A stretch of DNA of 17,733 nt from Clostridiales bacterium UBA7103 (GCA_002493305.1 DKYJ01000010.1:1-17733), one strand, 5' to 3'. Positions 1 to 6,922 are shown, numbered from the stretch's first letter. Numbers and translations are program-made. The notes: a model not told the origin generated them from the letters alone.

Positions 1-46
1 CTCTCTGCACTCTCCCCATGTATATTTATACACAGCCGATAGATTT
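1..46. repeat. Dispersed intergenic repeat, copy A (cut by window edge)
   Basis: Aligned without gaps to positions 6007-6052, 38 of 46 bases are identical, including the shared blocks CTCTCCCCATG and GCCGATAG. Both copies lie in intergenic DNA and both are followed within about 20 bases by an intrinsic terminator. No reading frame is evident. The copy may extend left of the window. Confidence 0.7.
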
Positions 47-60
47 GCTTACGGTATAAA

Positions 61-87
61 GCCGGGATTTTAAAAATCCCGGCTTTA
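61..87 (+). terminator. Intrinsic terminator of an upstream unit
   Basis: The arms GCCGGGATTT (61-70) and AAATCCCGGC (74-83) are perfectly complementary with a three-base loop, followed by TTTAATT. It would end a transcript entering from left of the window, or the repeat-containing RNA itself, just before the promoter at 92. Confidence 0.75.
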
Positions 88-91
88 ATTA

Positions 92-140
92 TTGACAAAC
101 AATAATTTTTTGCTATAATGATTATCGTAAAACAATAATT
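92..140 (+). promoter_or_regulatory. Promoter with direct repeats and a palindrome, DUF2975/XRE operon
   Basis: TTGACA (92-97) and TATAAT (114-119) are separated by 16 bases. The exact 11-mer AAACAATAATT occurs at 97-107 and again at 130-140, a period of 33 bases (about three helical turns). Between them the 11-base palindrome ATAATGATTAT (115-125) overlaps the -10 box. The layout suggests an operator, perhaps for the operon's own XRE protein. The regulator assignment is inference. Confidence 0.75.
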
Positions 141-152
141 GGAGGTGGAGAT

Positions 153-1094
153 ATGAGTAAGCGCGGAATTGTGGCGCTCGCAGTAATTCAAATCCTGCTC
201 ATCACGATGGCGGTTGCCGGCAGTGTGTATCCACAGTTTTATGTGGCGGCGTTTGGCTTTCCCTTTGCTCAGCTTGGCGCGCTTTTGCGCCTGCTTTTTC
301 AAAACGGAAGAGTGGGCGGCGCTTTTGCGGCGCTGATTTGGGGCGCCGTGTCTCTTATGCCCGCGTTTTTGGCATTGAAAAATACTGGCAAAGAGGGGAG
401 ACGGGCGGAAAACGGTGCTCTATGGCTTATGTCGCTGTGCCTGTTTATCGGGCTTTGGGCGATGGCGGACGGGGCGCTTGTTGACCGCCTTATGCCAAAT
501 GGCGGGGCTGTAATGCTGTCGGTGAAAAGAGCAGTTATAGGCGGAGTGCTGTGGTCTATCATTGTCATGTGGGCGGTTTTCCGGCTGCTGCGTTATATCG
601 CCGGGGGTGGAGAGAAGCGTCTTCTGCGCTGCATGAAAGGGGCAGTGTATGCCCTGTGCGTGGCCTTTGAGTTTGTACTTGCTTTTTCCGAGGTAGGCGG
701 GCTTTACGCCGGTATTGCTTCTGCTCAGGGTGGAGCGGCTGTTTTTGCCGAGGTGATCTCCTTTATTATATGTGTCGTGCCCTATGCGTTTGATTTGTCT
801 GTTGCCTCCGCAGGAATATCGCTGCTTGATAAGCTCGCCCCGGACAAGAGCACGGAGGCGGTACAGGCTTCGGAGAAGTTGGCGGCAAGGGCAAAAATGG
901 CGCTCTATGTCTCCGCCGCGGTTATCCCGGCCTATAATATCTGCCGCGTGGCCTTTGCAGGGTATACAGGCTCTGTGGATGCCCATGTTGTCATCATGGT
1001 CGGCAGCCTTGCCTTTACTCTGGCGGCGCTGCTTTTGAGCAGACTTATCACGGAGAACAGGCAGCTGCGCGATGAGAACGACATGTTCGTATGA
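153..1094 (+). CDS. DUF2975-like polytopic membrane protein
   Basis: This is a 313-residue integral membrane protein with about eight or nine hydrophobic segments (near residues 7-27, 58-75, 90-107, 125-147, 163-182, 195-215, 250-268 and 280-300). The C-terminus ends in LRDENDMFV, which resembles the conserved tail of DUF2975 proteins as I remember the family. Those proteins are commonly encoded next to a very small Cro/CI-type regulator, as here. The protein is about twice the usual DUF2975 length, so the N-terminal half may be an added or duplicated membrane domain. The start is fixed by GGAGGTGG at 141-148. The stop is followed directly by the RBS of the XRE gene. The role is unknown; partnership in signalling with that regulator is inferred from context only. 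Confidence 0.7.
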   Translation: MSKRGIVALAVIQILLITMAVAGSVYPQFYVAAFGFPFAQLGALLRLLFQNGRVGGAFAALIWGAVSLMPAFLALKNTGKEGRRAENGALWLMSLCLFIGLWAMADGALVDRLMPNGGAVMLSVKRAVIGGVLWSIIVMWAVFRLLRYIAGGGEKRLLRCMKGAVYALCVAFEFVLAFSEVGGLYAGIASAQGGAAVFAEVISFIICVVPYAFDLSVASAGISLLDKLAPDKSTEAVQASEKLAARAKMALYVSAAVIPAYNICRVAFAGYTGSVDAHVVIMVGSLAFTLAALLLSRLITENRQLRDENDMFV

Positions 1095-1105
1095 GGTGAG
1101 GCGCT

Positions 1106-1333
1106 ATGGCGATAAAAGTCTGCCTTGACGAACTGCTGCGCCAGCGGGGGATGACCTCAAAGGAGCTTTGCGCCAGGATAGGCATAACGGAGGCGAACCT
1201 CTCCATTCTGCGCAGTGGCAAGGCCAAGGGCGTCCGCTTCGGGACGATAAATAAAATCTGCTATTACCTTGAGTGCGATGTGGGGGACATTTTGAAATTT
1301 GACGGGGAATTGGAGGCCGATGATGAAAACTAA
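1106..1333 (+). CDS. Small XRE/Cro-CI family transcriptional regulator
   Basis: This 75-residue protein is essentially one helix-turn-helix domain (YozG/HTH_26 type). The HTH lies around residues 18-40, within MTSKELCARIGITEANLSIL, and the domain closes with the typical ICYYLECDVGDILKF segment. There is no sensor or dimerisation domain, so it presumably acts with partners or as a simple DNA-binding dimer. The gene begins 11 bases after the membrane-protein gene, with AGGTGAG at 1095-1101. It overlaps the next gene by 11 bases, so the three genes are translationally coupled. It probably autoregulates the operon through the repeats at 92-140; this is inference. Confidence 0.9.
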   Translation: MAIKVCLDELLRQRGMTSKELCARIGITEANLSILRSGKAKGVRFGTINKICYYLECDVGDILKFDGELEADDEN

Positions 1334-2147
1334 GACAATTCTGCTTATATTTATTCCTGTTTTGGCACTTTGCTTCGCGCTTGGTGCGGCGGGAGTGCTG
1401 AAAATCGACAGCGCGGCGGAGAACCGGACGGAGGACAAGCTGGTGGGCGTTTTCCTCACGAGCGAGCACTTGGATATGCCTGCCGGGGAGGACAGAATTT
1501 ACGCAGACGGCACGGAGTTTAATGGCCTTGAGGGCATACGCTGCTTTTTCACCCTGCAAGAGGACAGTGAGGGCAGCTATTTCGCCACCACAGCCGACGT
1601 CAGCGCGTCAGACCGCAGAGTGAATTATATAAGCAGCGACAGCGGCGAGAGGATTGAGCAGGAGCTGACCCTGTATATGCAGCGCCGCCCGGGGACCTGG
1701 ACGCTGTTTATGAACCCTGTGCACCAGAGCGGCGACGGGGCTATCTACGTCCAAACCGGGCAGGGCATGAGCTGCCCCACAGATACCGCGGGGGAGACCG
1801 CCAGCACCAGTTTGTCCGAGGACAGCAGCATCACCGACGGCAGGGAGACCAAAACCGCCGGCAGCAGTGTTAAGGTTAACGTCAAGGTCATTGACGGCCC
1901 GGAGAGCGTTAGGATTTTGGAGTTTGACAGCGAAAACGCGCTTATCTCTGAGCAGAGTTTTGATACTGACGACGTGCCCGGGAGCATAAACCCAGATAGG
2001 GAGACGGCATATATCATTGTCGAGAGCCTTCTCGCCGGGGAGAGCATACAGCGGGAGCTTTATCAGCAAACTGACGAGTATCTGGAGACATTTTCCGGCG
2101 CGGATAAGGGCCTTTTGATAAAGCGGCAGACGGAGATAAAATGGTAA
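1323..2147 (+). CDS. Single-pass anchored extracytoplasmic protein, unknown function
   Basis: This is a 274-residue protein not recognised as a known family. An N-terminal signal anchor (about residues 5-26) is followed by a hydrophilic, acidic and presumably extracytoplasmic domain, with a Ser/Thr-rich linker around residues 150-185. There is no proper lipobox: Cys17 sits inside the hydrophobic stretch after LAL. ATG 1323 is preferred because GGAGG (1312-1316) lies six bases upstream. ATG 1320 is too close, and TTG 1299 would add residues before the anchor. The start overlaps the XRE gene. Its place in the operon suggests a surface component working with the DUF2975-like protein, possibly a ligand or stress sensor. 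No biochemical role can be read from the sequence. Confidence 0.75.
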   Translation: MKTKTILLIFIPVLALCFALGAAGVLKIDSAAENRTEDKLVGVFLTSEHLDMPAGEDRIYADGTEFNGLEGIRCFFTLQEDSEGSYFATTADVSASDRRVNYISSDSGERIEQELTLYMQRRPGTWTLFMNPVHQSGDGAIYVQTGQGMSCPTDTAGETASTSLSEDSSITDGRETKTAGSSVKVNVKVIDGPESVRILEFDSENALISEQSFDTDDVPGSINPDRETAYIIVESLLAGESIQRELYQQTDEYLETFSGADKGLLIKRQTEIKW

Positions 2148-2149
2148 AC

Positions 2150-2178
2150 GAAAGCGGAGTGTTTCTCCGCTTTCTTCA
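2150..2178 (+). terminator. Hairpin terminator after the XRE operon
   Basis: The arms GAAAGCGGAG (2150-2159) and CTCCGCTTTC (2165-2174) are perfectly complementary with loop TGTTT, immediately after the stop codon. The following tract is only moderately T-rich (TTCATGTTT), so termination may be partial. Confidence 0.65.
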
Positions 2179-2180
2179 TG

Positions 2181-2209
2181 TTTACAGGCGGGGAAAAATG
2201 TGGTATTAT
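2181..2209 (+). promoter_or_regulatory. Promoter of the prfA operon
   Basis: TTTACA (2181-2186), 17 bases, then an extended -10 TGGTATTAT (2201-2209). Transcription would start near 2216, giving a leader of about 30 nt before prfA. Confidence 0.7.
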
Positions 2210-2246
2210 AGCACAGCCAATTGGCAGTATGAAAACGGAGAAAACT

Positions 2247-3317
2247 ATGTTTGAGAAGCTGAAGCTGCTGAGAAATCAATATCTTGAGCTGTGCCGCCGC
2301 ATGGAGGAGCCGGAGACTTATTCCGACCCCGGGGCTTTCGCGCGCTGCGAGCGGCAGAGCAGGGAGCTTGCGCCTATTGTGGAGGCCTATACCGCCTATG
2401 AGCAGGTCGAGGCGGACATGAAAGCCGCGCAGGAGCTTATGGAGGACGAGGAGCTGCGCGAGCTTGCGCAGGAGGAATACCGCGCGGCAAAGGTACGGCG
2501 TGAGCAGCTTGAGGAGCAGATAAAGCTCCTGCTCATTCCCAAAGACCCGAATGACTCAAAAAATGTCATCATGGAGATACGCGGCGGCGTTGGCGGCGAG
2601 GAGGGGATGCTCTTCGCGGCTGATCTTTTCAGAATGTACTCCCTGTATGCTGAGTCGAAGGGCTGGAAGATAGAGGTCGCCAATGTGAGCGAGACGGAGC
2701 TTGGCGGCATAAAGGAGATAAGCTTTGTCATCGAGGGCGAGGGGGCGTACTCAAGGCTCAAATTCGAGGCTGGGGGACACCGCGTCCAGCGCGTGCCGGT
2801 GACGGAGTCGGGCGGGAGGATACACACCTCCGCCGCCACTGTCGCTGTCCTGCCGGAGATAGAAGAGCTTGACTTCAAGCTTGATATGAACGACCTTAAG
2901 ATCGACACCTACCGCTCCTCCGGCGCTGGCGGGCAGCATGTCAACAAGACCGAGAGCGCCATCCGCATCACCCATCTGCCCACTGGCACGGTGGTGGAGT
3001 GTCAGGACGAGCGCAGCCAGTATAAAAACAAGGACAGAGCTATGCAGATCCTCCGCTCCAAGCTCTATGAGGCGGAGCAGGCCAAGCAGAACGCCGCCGT
3101 TGCCGCAGAGCGCAAGAGCCAGATCGGCACCGGCGACAGGAGCGACAGGGTGCGCACCTATAACTTCCCACAGAATCGCGTGACGGATCACCGCCTGAGC
3201 GGGGATAGCAAGAATTTTAACATCGACGCTGTGATAAACGGCGAGCTTGACCCGCTGATAGACGCGCTGACCACCGCCCAACGGGCAGAGATGCTGAGCG
3301 CGCACACGGAGGCATAG
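2247..3317 (+). CDS. prfA: Peptide chain release factor 1
   Basis: This is class I release factor RF1, which recognises UAA and UAG in the ribosomal A site and triggers hydrolysis of peptidyl-tRNA. At 356 residues it has normal family length. The catalytic GGQ motif is at residues 228-230 in SSGAGGQHVNKTES. The stop-codon-reading tripeptide PVT is at 184-186 (PxT marks RF1, whereas RF2 has SPF). The GGVGGEE motif lies in the central domain, after an N-terminal helical domain. ATG 2247 is chosen because CGGAG at 2236-2240 lies six bases upstream; upstream ATGs at 2178 and 2229 lack this spacing. The next gene starts at the base after the stop. The methyltransferase gene prmC, often adjacent in Firmicutes, is not in this operon. 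Confidence 0.97.
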   Translation: MFEKLKLLRNQYLELCRRMEEPETYSDPGAFARCERQSRELAPIVEAYTAYEQVEADMKAAQELMEDEELRELAQEEYRAAKVRREQLEEQIKLLLIPKDPNDSKNVIMEIRGGVGGEEGMLFAADLFRMYSLYAESKGWKIEVANVSETELGGIKEISFVIEGEGAYSRLKFEAGGHRVQRVPVTESGGRIHTSAATVAVLPEIEELDFKLDMNDLKIDTYRSSGAGGQHVNKTESAIRITHLPTGTVVECQDERSQYKNKDRAMQILRSKLYEAEQAKQNAAVAAERKSQIGTGDRSDRVRTYNFPQNRVTDHRLSGDSKNFNIDAVINGELDPLIDALTTAQRAEMLSAHTEA

Positions 3318-4526
3318 ATGAAAACAGAGCTTATCAGCCGCGATATTTCCCGTGCAGCCGAGCTTATACGGCAGGGGCGGCTTGTGGCCGTGCCGACAGA
3401 GACGGTATACGGCCTTGCGGGCAACGGTCTCGATGAGACGTCGGTCAAAGAGATATACGAGGTCAAGGGCAGGCCGGAGGTAAAGCCCCTGTCCCTTATG
3501 GTTCCGGGGCCGGAGGCTATGGAGCTGTACTGCAGGGACATTCCACCGCAGGCTACGACGCTTGCAAGGCGCTTTTGGCCCGGGCCGCTGACGATTATTT
3601 TAAAATCAAGGGAGAGCATTCCCCAAATCGTCCGCGCCGGGGGAGACACCCTCGGTCTGCGCTGCCCGGATCATCCGATGACCCTTGAGGCGCTGCGCCT
3701 TGCAAAGCTGCCGTTTGCAGCGCCCTCGGCAAATCCCTCCGGAGCGCCCAGCCCCAAATGCGCAGAAGATGTCATGGCATATTTTGACGGGAAGATCTCC
3801 GCCGTAATCGACGGGGGCGAGTGCGGCATAGGCCGGGAATCCACCATCATTGACATGAGCGCTGCGCCGTATAAGATCCTGCGGCAGGGGGCGCTTTCCG
3901 AGGAAGCAATAGTTGACGCGCTGACGGAGGAATTGACAGTTATCGGCATCACCGGCGGCACGGGCTGCGGCAAGACAACGGCGCTCAAGGAGCTTGAAAA
4001 GCGCGGCGCGCTGATAATCGACTGCGACGCGCTGTATCACGAGCTGCTTGAGAGCGATGAGCCAATGATAGCGGAGCTTAAGGCCAATTTTCCCGGCGCT
4101 GTTGTCGACGGGGTATTGGACAGAAAGGCTCTGGGCAGGATAGTATTCAGTGACAGTGACGCGCTCTTAAAGCTCAACGCCATAACCCACAGATATGTTG
4201 ACATGGCTCTTACAGAGCGTTTGCGGCAGCATGCCATGGCGGGGGGCAGCCTCGCCGCAATCGACGCGATAGAGCTTATAAGCAGCGGGGTGAGCAAAAA
4301 ATGCACCGCGACCATCGCCGTCACTGCCGACAGAGCGCTGCGTATACAGCGCATCATGGCGAGGGACGGCATCAGCCGGGAATACGCCGAGCTCCGGGTG
4401 GACGCGCAGAAGCCCGACAGCTATTTTGCCGAAAACTGCGACTATGTCATCAAAAACAACTCCGACCATGTGGAGTTTATAAACGGTTTTGACCGTATAA
4501 TTCAGGAGGTATTGGAAAATGGATGA
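3318..4526 (+). CDS. Fused threonylcarbamoyl-AMP synthase and dephospho-CoA kinase
   Basis: This 402-residue protein joins two enzymes in one continuous frame. Residues 1 to about 205 are a TsaC/YrdC domain that makes threonylcarbamoyl-AMP for tRNA t6A37; visible are PTETVYGLAG near 26-35, the KGRP...KPLSL nucleotide-binding motif near 50-60 and PSANPSG at 136-142. Residues about 207-402 are a CoaE domain, which phosphorylates dephospho-CoA to CoA. It has a P-loop GGTGCGKT at 213-220, LIIDCDAL (Asp235, Asp237), and an AQ...FAENCDYVIKNN lid and C-terminal segment. There is essentially no linker, and the usual Sua5 C-terminal domain is absent. GGAGG at 3308-3312 gives a five-base spacing to ATG. 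An internal GGAGG (3926-3930) lies at the junction, but the TTG two bases later is too close to be a convincing start. Function by domain is secure. Confidence 0.93.
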   Translation: MKTELISRDISRAAELIRQGRLVAVPTETVYGLAGNGLDETSVKEIYEVKGRPEVKPLSLMVPGPEAMELYCRDIPPQATTLARRFWPGPLTIILKSRESIPQIVRAGGDTLGLRCPDHPMTLEALRLAKLPFAAPSANPSGAPSPKCAEDVMAYFDGKISAVIDGGECGIGRESTIIDMSAAPYKILRQGALSEEAIVDALTEELTVIGITGGTGCGKTTALKELEKRGALIIDCDALYHELLESDEPMIAELKANFPGAVVDGVLDRKALGRIVFSDSDALLKLNAITHRYVDMALTERLRQHAMAGGSLAAIDAIELISSGVSKKCTATIAVTADRALRIQRIMARDGISREYAELRVDAQKPDSYFAENCDYVIKNNSDHVEFINGFDRIIQEVLENG

Positions 4527-5901
4527 ACTGAGAAACAAGCTGTTCTATCAGCAGAAAAACGGCTACGACCTTATCGACACCGATGAACGCCTCGCCGTGG
4601 AGGACTACTCCAGGGGCTACATGAGCTATCTCAACGACGCCCGTACCGAGCGGGAGGCCGTTGATCTGGCCATTGAGCTTGCCGAAAGCGAGGGCTTTGT
4701 GGAGTATAAGCCCGGCATGGCGCTCTCCGCAGGTATGAAGATTTATAAGAACAACCGGGGCAAGGCCCTGATGCTGGCTGTCATGGGCAAAAAGTCCCTG
4801 AGCGAGGGCGCGGTCATCGCGGGCGCCCATGTGGACGCTCCGCGCCTTGACCTCAAGCAGATAAGCGCTTATGAGTCTGACGAGCTGTGCTTTTTCAAGA
4901 CCCATTACTACGGCGGCATAAAGAAATACCAGTGGGTGACTATCCCGCTGGAGCTGCATGGCGTTGTGGCGCTCAAGACCGGGGAGACCGTTCAGGTCTC
5001 TATCGGCCGCGAGAAGGACGAGCCGAAGTTTGTTATTACCGACCTGCTGCCGCATCTTGCGCAGGATCAGATGAAAAAGACCATGGCTGAGGGTATTACC
5101 GGCGAGGGGCTGAATATACTCATCGGCAGCACACCCTATGCCGACGAGGGCAGCGACAGGGTGAAGCTTGCGGTCATGAGTATTCTCTACGATATGTATG
5201 GCATAACCGAGGAGGACTTCCTCTCCGCGGAGCTTACCGCCGTGCCCGCTTTTGATGTGTGCGAGATCGGGCTTGACCGTTCTCTCATCGGCGGCTACGG
5301 CCATGATGACAGGGTCTGTGCCTATGCTGAGCTGAAGGCCATAATGGACGTTGATAACCCTGAGAGAACCTGCGTGTGTATTCTGGCGGATAAGGAGGAG
5401 ATCGGCTCCGTTGGCGTCAGCGGTATGCAGAGCGCCGCCTTTGACTGCTTCATGGAGGATCTCTGCGCCGCAGAGGGCGTGGAGCTTCGCCGCTGCATGG
5501 AGAACAGCTTCTGCCTCTCCGCCGATGTATGCAACGCATATGACCCCCTGTACCCTGAGGTCTGCGAGAAGCGCAGCGCCGCCAAGATAAACTACGGCAT
5601 GGGCATCTGCAAGTTCACCGGTGCCCGCGGTAAGTCCGACACCAACGATGCTTCTGCCGAGCTGGTGGCTCATCTGCGTCGCATCTTTGCCGAGGACGGC
5701 GTTGTGTGGCAGATGGCGGAGCTTGGTAAGGTCGATCAGGGCGGCGGCGGCACCATTGCGAAATTCATGGGCAACCGCAATATCGACACCATCGACGCGG
5801 GCGTACCGGTGCTGAGTATGCACGCGCCCTTCGAGGTAGTCTCCAAGTTTGACTGCTACATGACCTATAAGGGCGTGCTGGCGGCATACAAAGAGAAATA
5901 A
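4519..5901 (+). CDS. M18 family aminopeptidase
   Basis: This 460-residue cytosolic metallo-aminopeptidase is of the M18 (aspartyl aminopeptidase) family, with two catalytic zinc ions and a likely preference for N-terminal acidic residues. Metal and catalytic motifs are in place: AHVDAPR (His104, Asp106), GHDDR (Asp264), DKEEIGS (Glu293-Glu294) and the C-terminal MHAPFEV (His435). Length fits the family. AGGAGGT at 4504-4510 precedes ATG by eight bases. The gene overlaps the end of the tsaC-coaE gene by eight bases, so translation is coupled. Codons are strongly biased to C- and G-ending forms, as in well-expressed genes. A hairpin follows the stop. Whether it is vacuolar-type DAP or a broader M18 peptidase cannot be told here. 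Confidence 0.93.
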   Translation: MDELRNKLFYQQKNGYDLIDTDERLAVEDYSRGYMSYLNDARTEREAVDLAIELAESEGFVEYKPGMALSAGMKIYKNNRGKALMLAVMGKKSLSEGAVIAGAHVDAPRLDLKQISAYESDELCFFKTHYYGGIKKYQWVTIPLELHGVVALKTGETVQVSIGREKDEPKFVITDLLPHLAQDQMKKTMAEGITGEGLNILIGSTPYADEGSDRVKLAVMSILYDMYGITEEDFLSAELTAVPAFDVCEIGLDRSLIGGYGHDDRVCAYAELKAIMDVDNPERTCVCILADKEEIGSVGVSGMQSAAFDCFMEDLCAAEGVELRRCMENSFCLSADVCNAYDPLYPEVCEKRSAAKINYGMGICKFTGARGKSDTNDASAELVAHLRRIFAEDGVVWQMAELGKVDQGGGGTIAKFMGNRNIDTIDAGVPVLSMHAPFEVVSKFDCYMTYKGVLAAYKEK

Positions 5902-5916
5902 AAACAGGAAAAGCTT

Positions 5917-5942
5917 TCAGCCGGAGTTTTTGCTCCGGCTGA
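5917..5942 (+). terminator. Hairpin terminator after the M18 aminopeptidase gene
   Basis: Arms TCAGCCGGAG (5917-5926) and CTCCGGCTGA (5933-5942) are perfectly complementary with loop TTTTTG. No clear U-run follows (TTCAAGG), so it may be a weak terminator or an mRNA 3' end stabiliser. Confidence 0.6.
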
Positions 5943-5984
5943 TTCAAGGCGTCTACATAGATCGACACCCTGAATGGATTGAAT

Positions 5985-6014
5985 GCAGATAGGGGATTCC
6001 CGTCCCCTATCTGC
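5985..6014. repeat. Perfect 12-bp inverted repeat (hairpin)
   Basis: GCAGATAGGGGA (5985-5996) pairs with TCCCCTATCTGC (6003-6014) around loop TTCCCG. There is no T-run after it, so it is not a simple terminator. Its right arm runs straight into the dispersed repeat copy at 6007-6052. Confidence 0.75.
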
Positions 6015-6052
6015 GCTCTCCCCATGCAAATCTGTACACTGCCGATAGGTTT
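6007..6052. repeat. Dispersed intergenic repeat, copy B
   Basis: Matches positions 1-46 at 38 of 46 bases in the same orientation. It is bracketed by a 12-bp hairpin on the left and an intrinsic terminator at 6066-6101 on the right. The unit could be the body of a small RNA or a mobile intergenic repeat; two copies do not distinguish these. Confidence 0.7.
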
Positions 6053-6065
6053 CTTTTGCAAGATG

Positions 6066-6101
6066 AATCATCTGAGGCGAAAGCCACAGATGATTTTTTT
6101 T
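6066..6101 (+). terminator. Strong GNRA-capped intrinsic terminator
   Basis: AATCATCTG (6066-6074) pairs with CAGATGATT (6087-6095). An inner GGC-GAAA-GCC hairpin (6076-6085) is separated by an A-A mismatch, and eight T follow. It is the second terminator after the aminopeptidase gene, so some transcript must normally reach it: either read-through or an RNA starting in 5943-6065. Confidence 0.85.
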
Positions 6102-6142
6102 AATTATGGCTCAAATGGGCAAAATATCCGCGAGGTGATATT

Positions 6143-6775
6143 TTGGACGAGATAAAAGAGCTTGGCAGCAGCAGTCAGGGGAGCATACACTGCCTGACAA
6201 TCGTGGGTCAGATAGAGGGGCACCAGCTTCTTCCGGAGGACGCGAAAACCACGAAATATGAGCATATCCTGCCGCTTATCGCGGCGGTGGAGGAGTCGCC
6301 GGAGATAGAGGGGCTGCTTATACTTTTGAATACAATGGGCGGCGATGTGGAGGCCGGGCTTGCCATGGCGGAGCTTATCGCCGGAATGAAAAAGCCCACA
6401 GTCTCCCTCGTGCTGGGCGGCGGACACTCAATCGGCGTACCGCTGGCGGTGGCGGCAAAGCGAAGCCTTATTGCCCCCTCCGCCGCCATGACCATACACC
6501 CCGTGCGTGTAAACGGGGTCGTCATCGGCGTGCCGCAGACCTATAACTATTTCTCCCGCATACAGGAACGCATAGTCAGCTTTGTTACGGAGCATTCCAA
6601 TATAAGCCGGGAGGACTATCTGCGCCTTATGACAAACACCGACGAGCTTGCAAACGACGTGGGCAGCGTTATCTATGGCAGGGAAGCTGTGGCTTTAGGG
6701 CTTATCGACTGTTTGGGTACTCTGTCCGACGCGCTGGACTGGCTGCACAGGCAGGGCAGAGATATAAACCTGTAA
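6143..6775 (+). CDS. ClpP-class serine protease, TepA-like
   Basis: This 210-residue protein has the ClpP/crotonase fold and is closest to TepA (YmfB) of Bacillus as I remember it, a ClpP-like protein encoded near spoIIIE; here ftsK/spoIIIE lies two genes downstream, which fits. A plausible triad is Ser96 in GGGHSIG, His119 in TIHP, and Asp172 in LANDVG. The oxyanion/strand motif NTMGGDVEAG lies at 63-72 and the GLID segment near the C-terminus is typical. There is no signal peptide, so it is cytosolic. The start is TTG at 6143 with GAGGTG (6132-6137) five bases upstream; nearby ATGs are out of frame. Substrate and dependence on a Clp ATPase are unknown. Called ClpP-like rather than true ClpP because the N-terminal axial loops are not recognisable. 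Confidence 0.85.
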   Translation: MDEIKELGSSSQGSIHCLTIVGQIEGHQLLPEDAKTTKYEHILPLIAAVEESPEIEGLLILLNTMGGDVEAGLAMAELIAGMKKPTVSLVLGGGHSIGVPLAVAAKRSLIAPSAAMTIHPVRVNGVVIGVPQTYNYFSRIQERIVSFVTEHSNISREDYLRLMTNTDELANDVGSVIYGREAVALGLIDCLGTLSDALDWLHRQGRDINL

Positions 6776-6793
6776 CTTGCTGTTCTGCCGCCC

Positions 6794-6822
6794 TTGTTTT
6801 TATCGTATATTTATGGTAAAAT
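6794..6822 (+). promoter_or_regulatory. Promoter of the uppP-ftsK-mrnC-rqcH operon
   Basis: TTGTTT (6794-6799), a 17-base spacer, and an extended -10 TGGTAAAAT (6814-6822). The start site would be near 6828, leaving an untranslated leader of about 230 nt before uppP. Confidence 0.7.
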
Positions 6823-6844
6823 CATTATAATTGTGCCAATGAGA

Positions 6845-6922
6845 CGCCTCTCAAGTAAACGATGATTAAATCGACAATAGCGAACTGCGAGAGAATTTGT
6901 GTTCTGATGAAGGCGGTTTTTT
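6845..6922 (+). ncRNA. Possible structured leader RNA upstream of uppP
   Basis: CGCCT (6845-6849) can pair with AGGCG (6911-6915), which is followed by a T-run (6917-6922). Inside are possible helices CGAT/ATCG (6860-6863/6870-6873) and GAAC/GTTC (6882-6885/6901-6904). CTCTC (6848-6852) could instead pair with GAGAG (6889-6893) and so compete with the closing helix. The helices are short and may be chance. I could not match it to a riboswitch class I know. Confidence 0.3.

Noticed and set aside
1..60. CRISPR repeat or IS end at the window edge
   Set aside because: Only one more copy exists, 6 kb away, with no regular spacers, transposase gene or terminal inverted repeats. It is treated as a dispersed intergenic repeat.
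3926..3935. Separate coaE gene starting at the internal TTG 3933
   Set aside because: The GGAGG is only two bases from the TTG, too close for normal initiation, and the reading frame from TsaC continues without interruption.
4477..5823. 448-codon open frame on the minus strand
   Set aside because: It is wholly antisense to the M18 aminopeptidase gene, whose metal-binding motifs are clear. The translation is low in structure and His/Ala/Leu-rich, as expected of an antisense shadow in GC-rich DNA.
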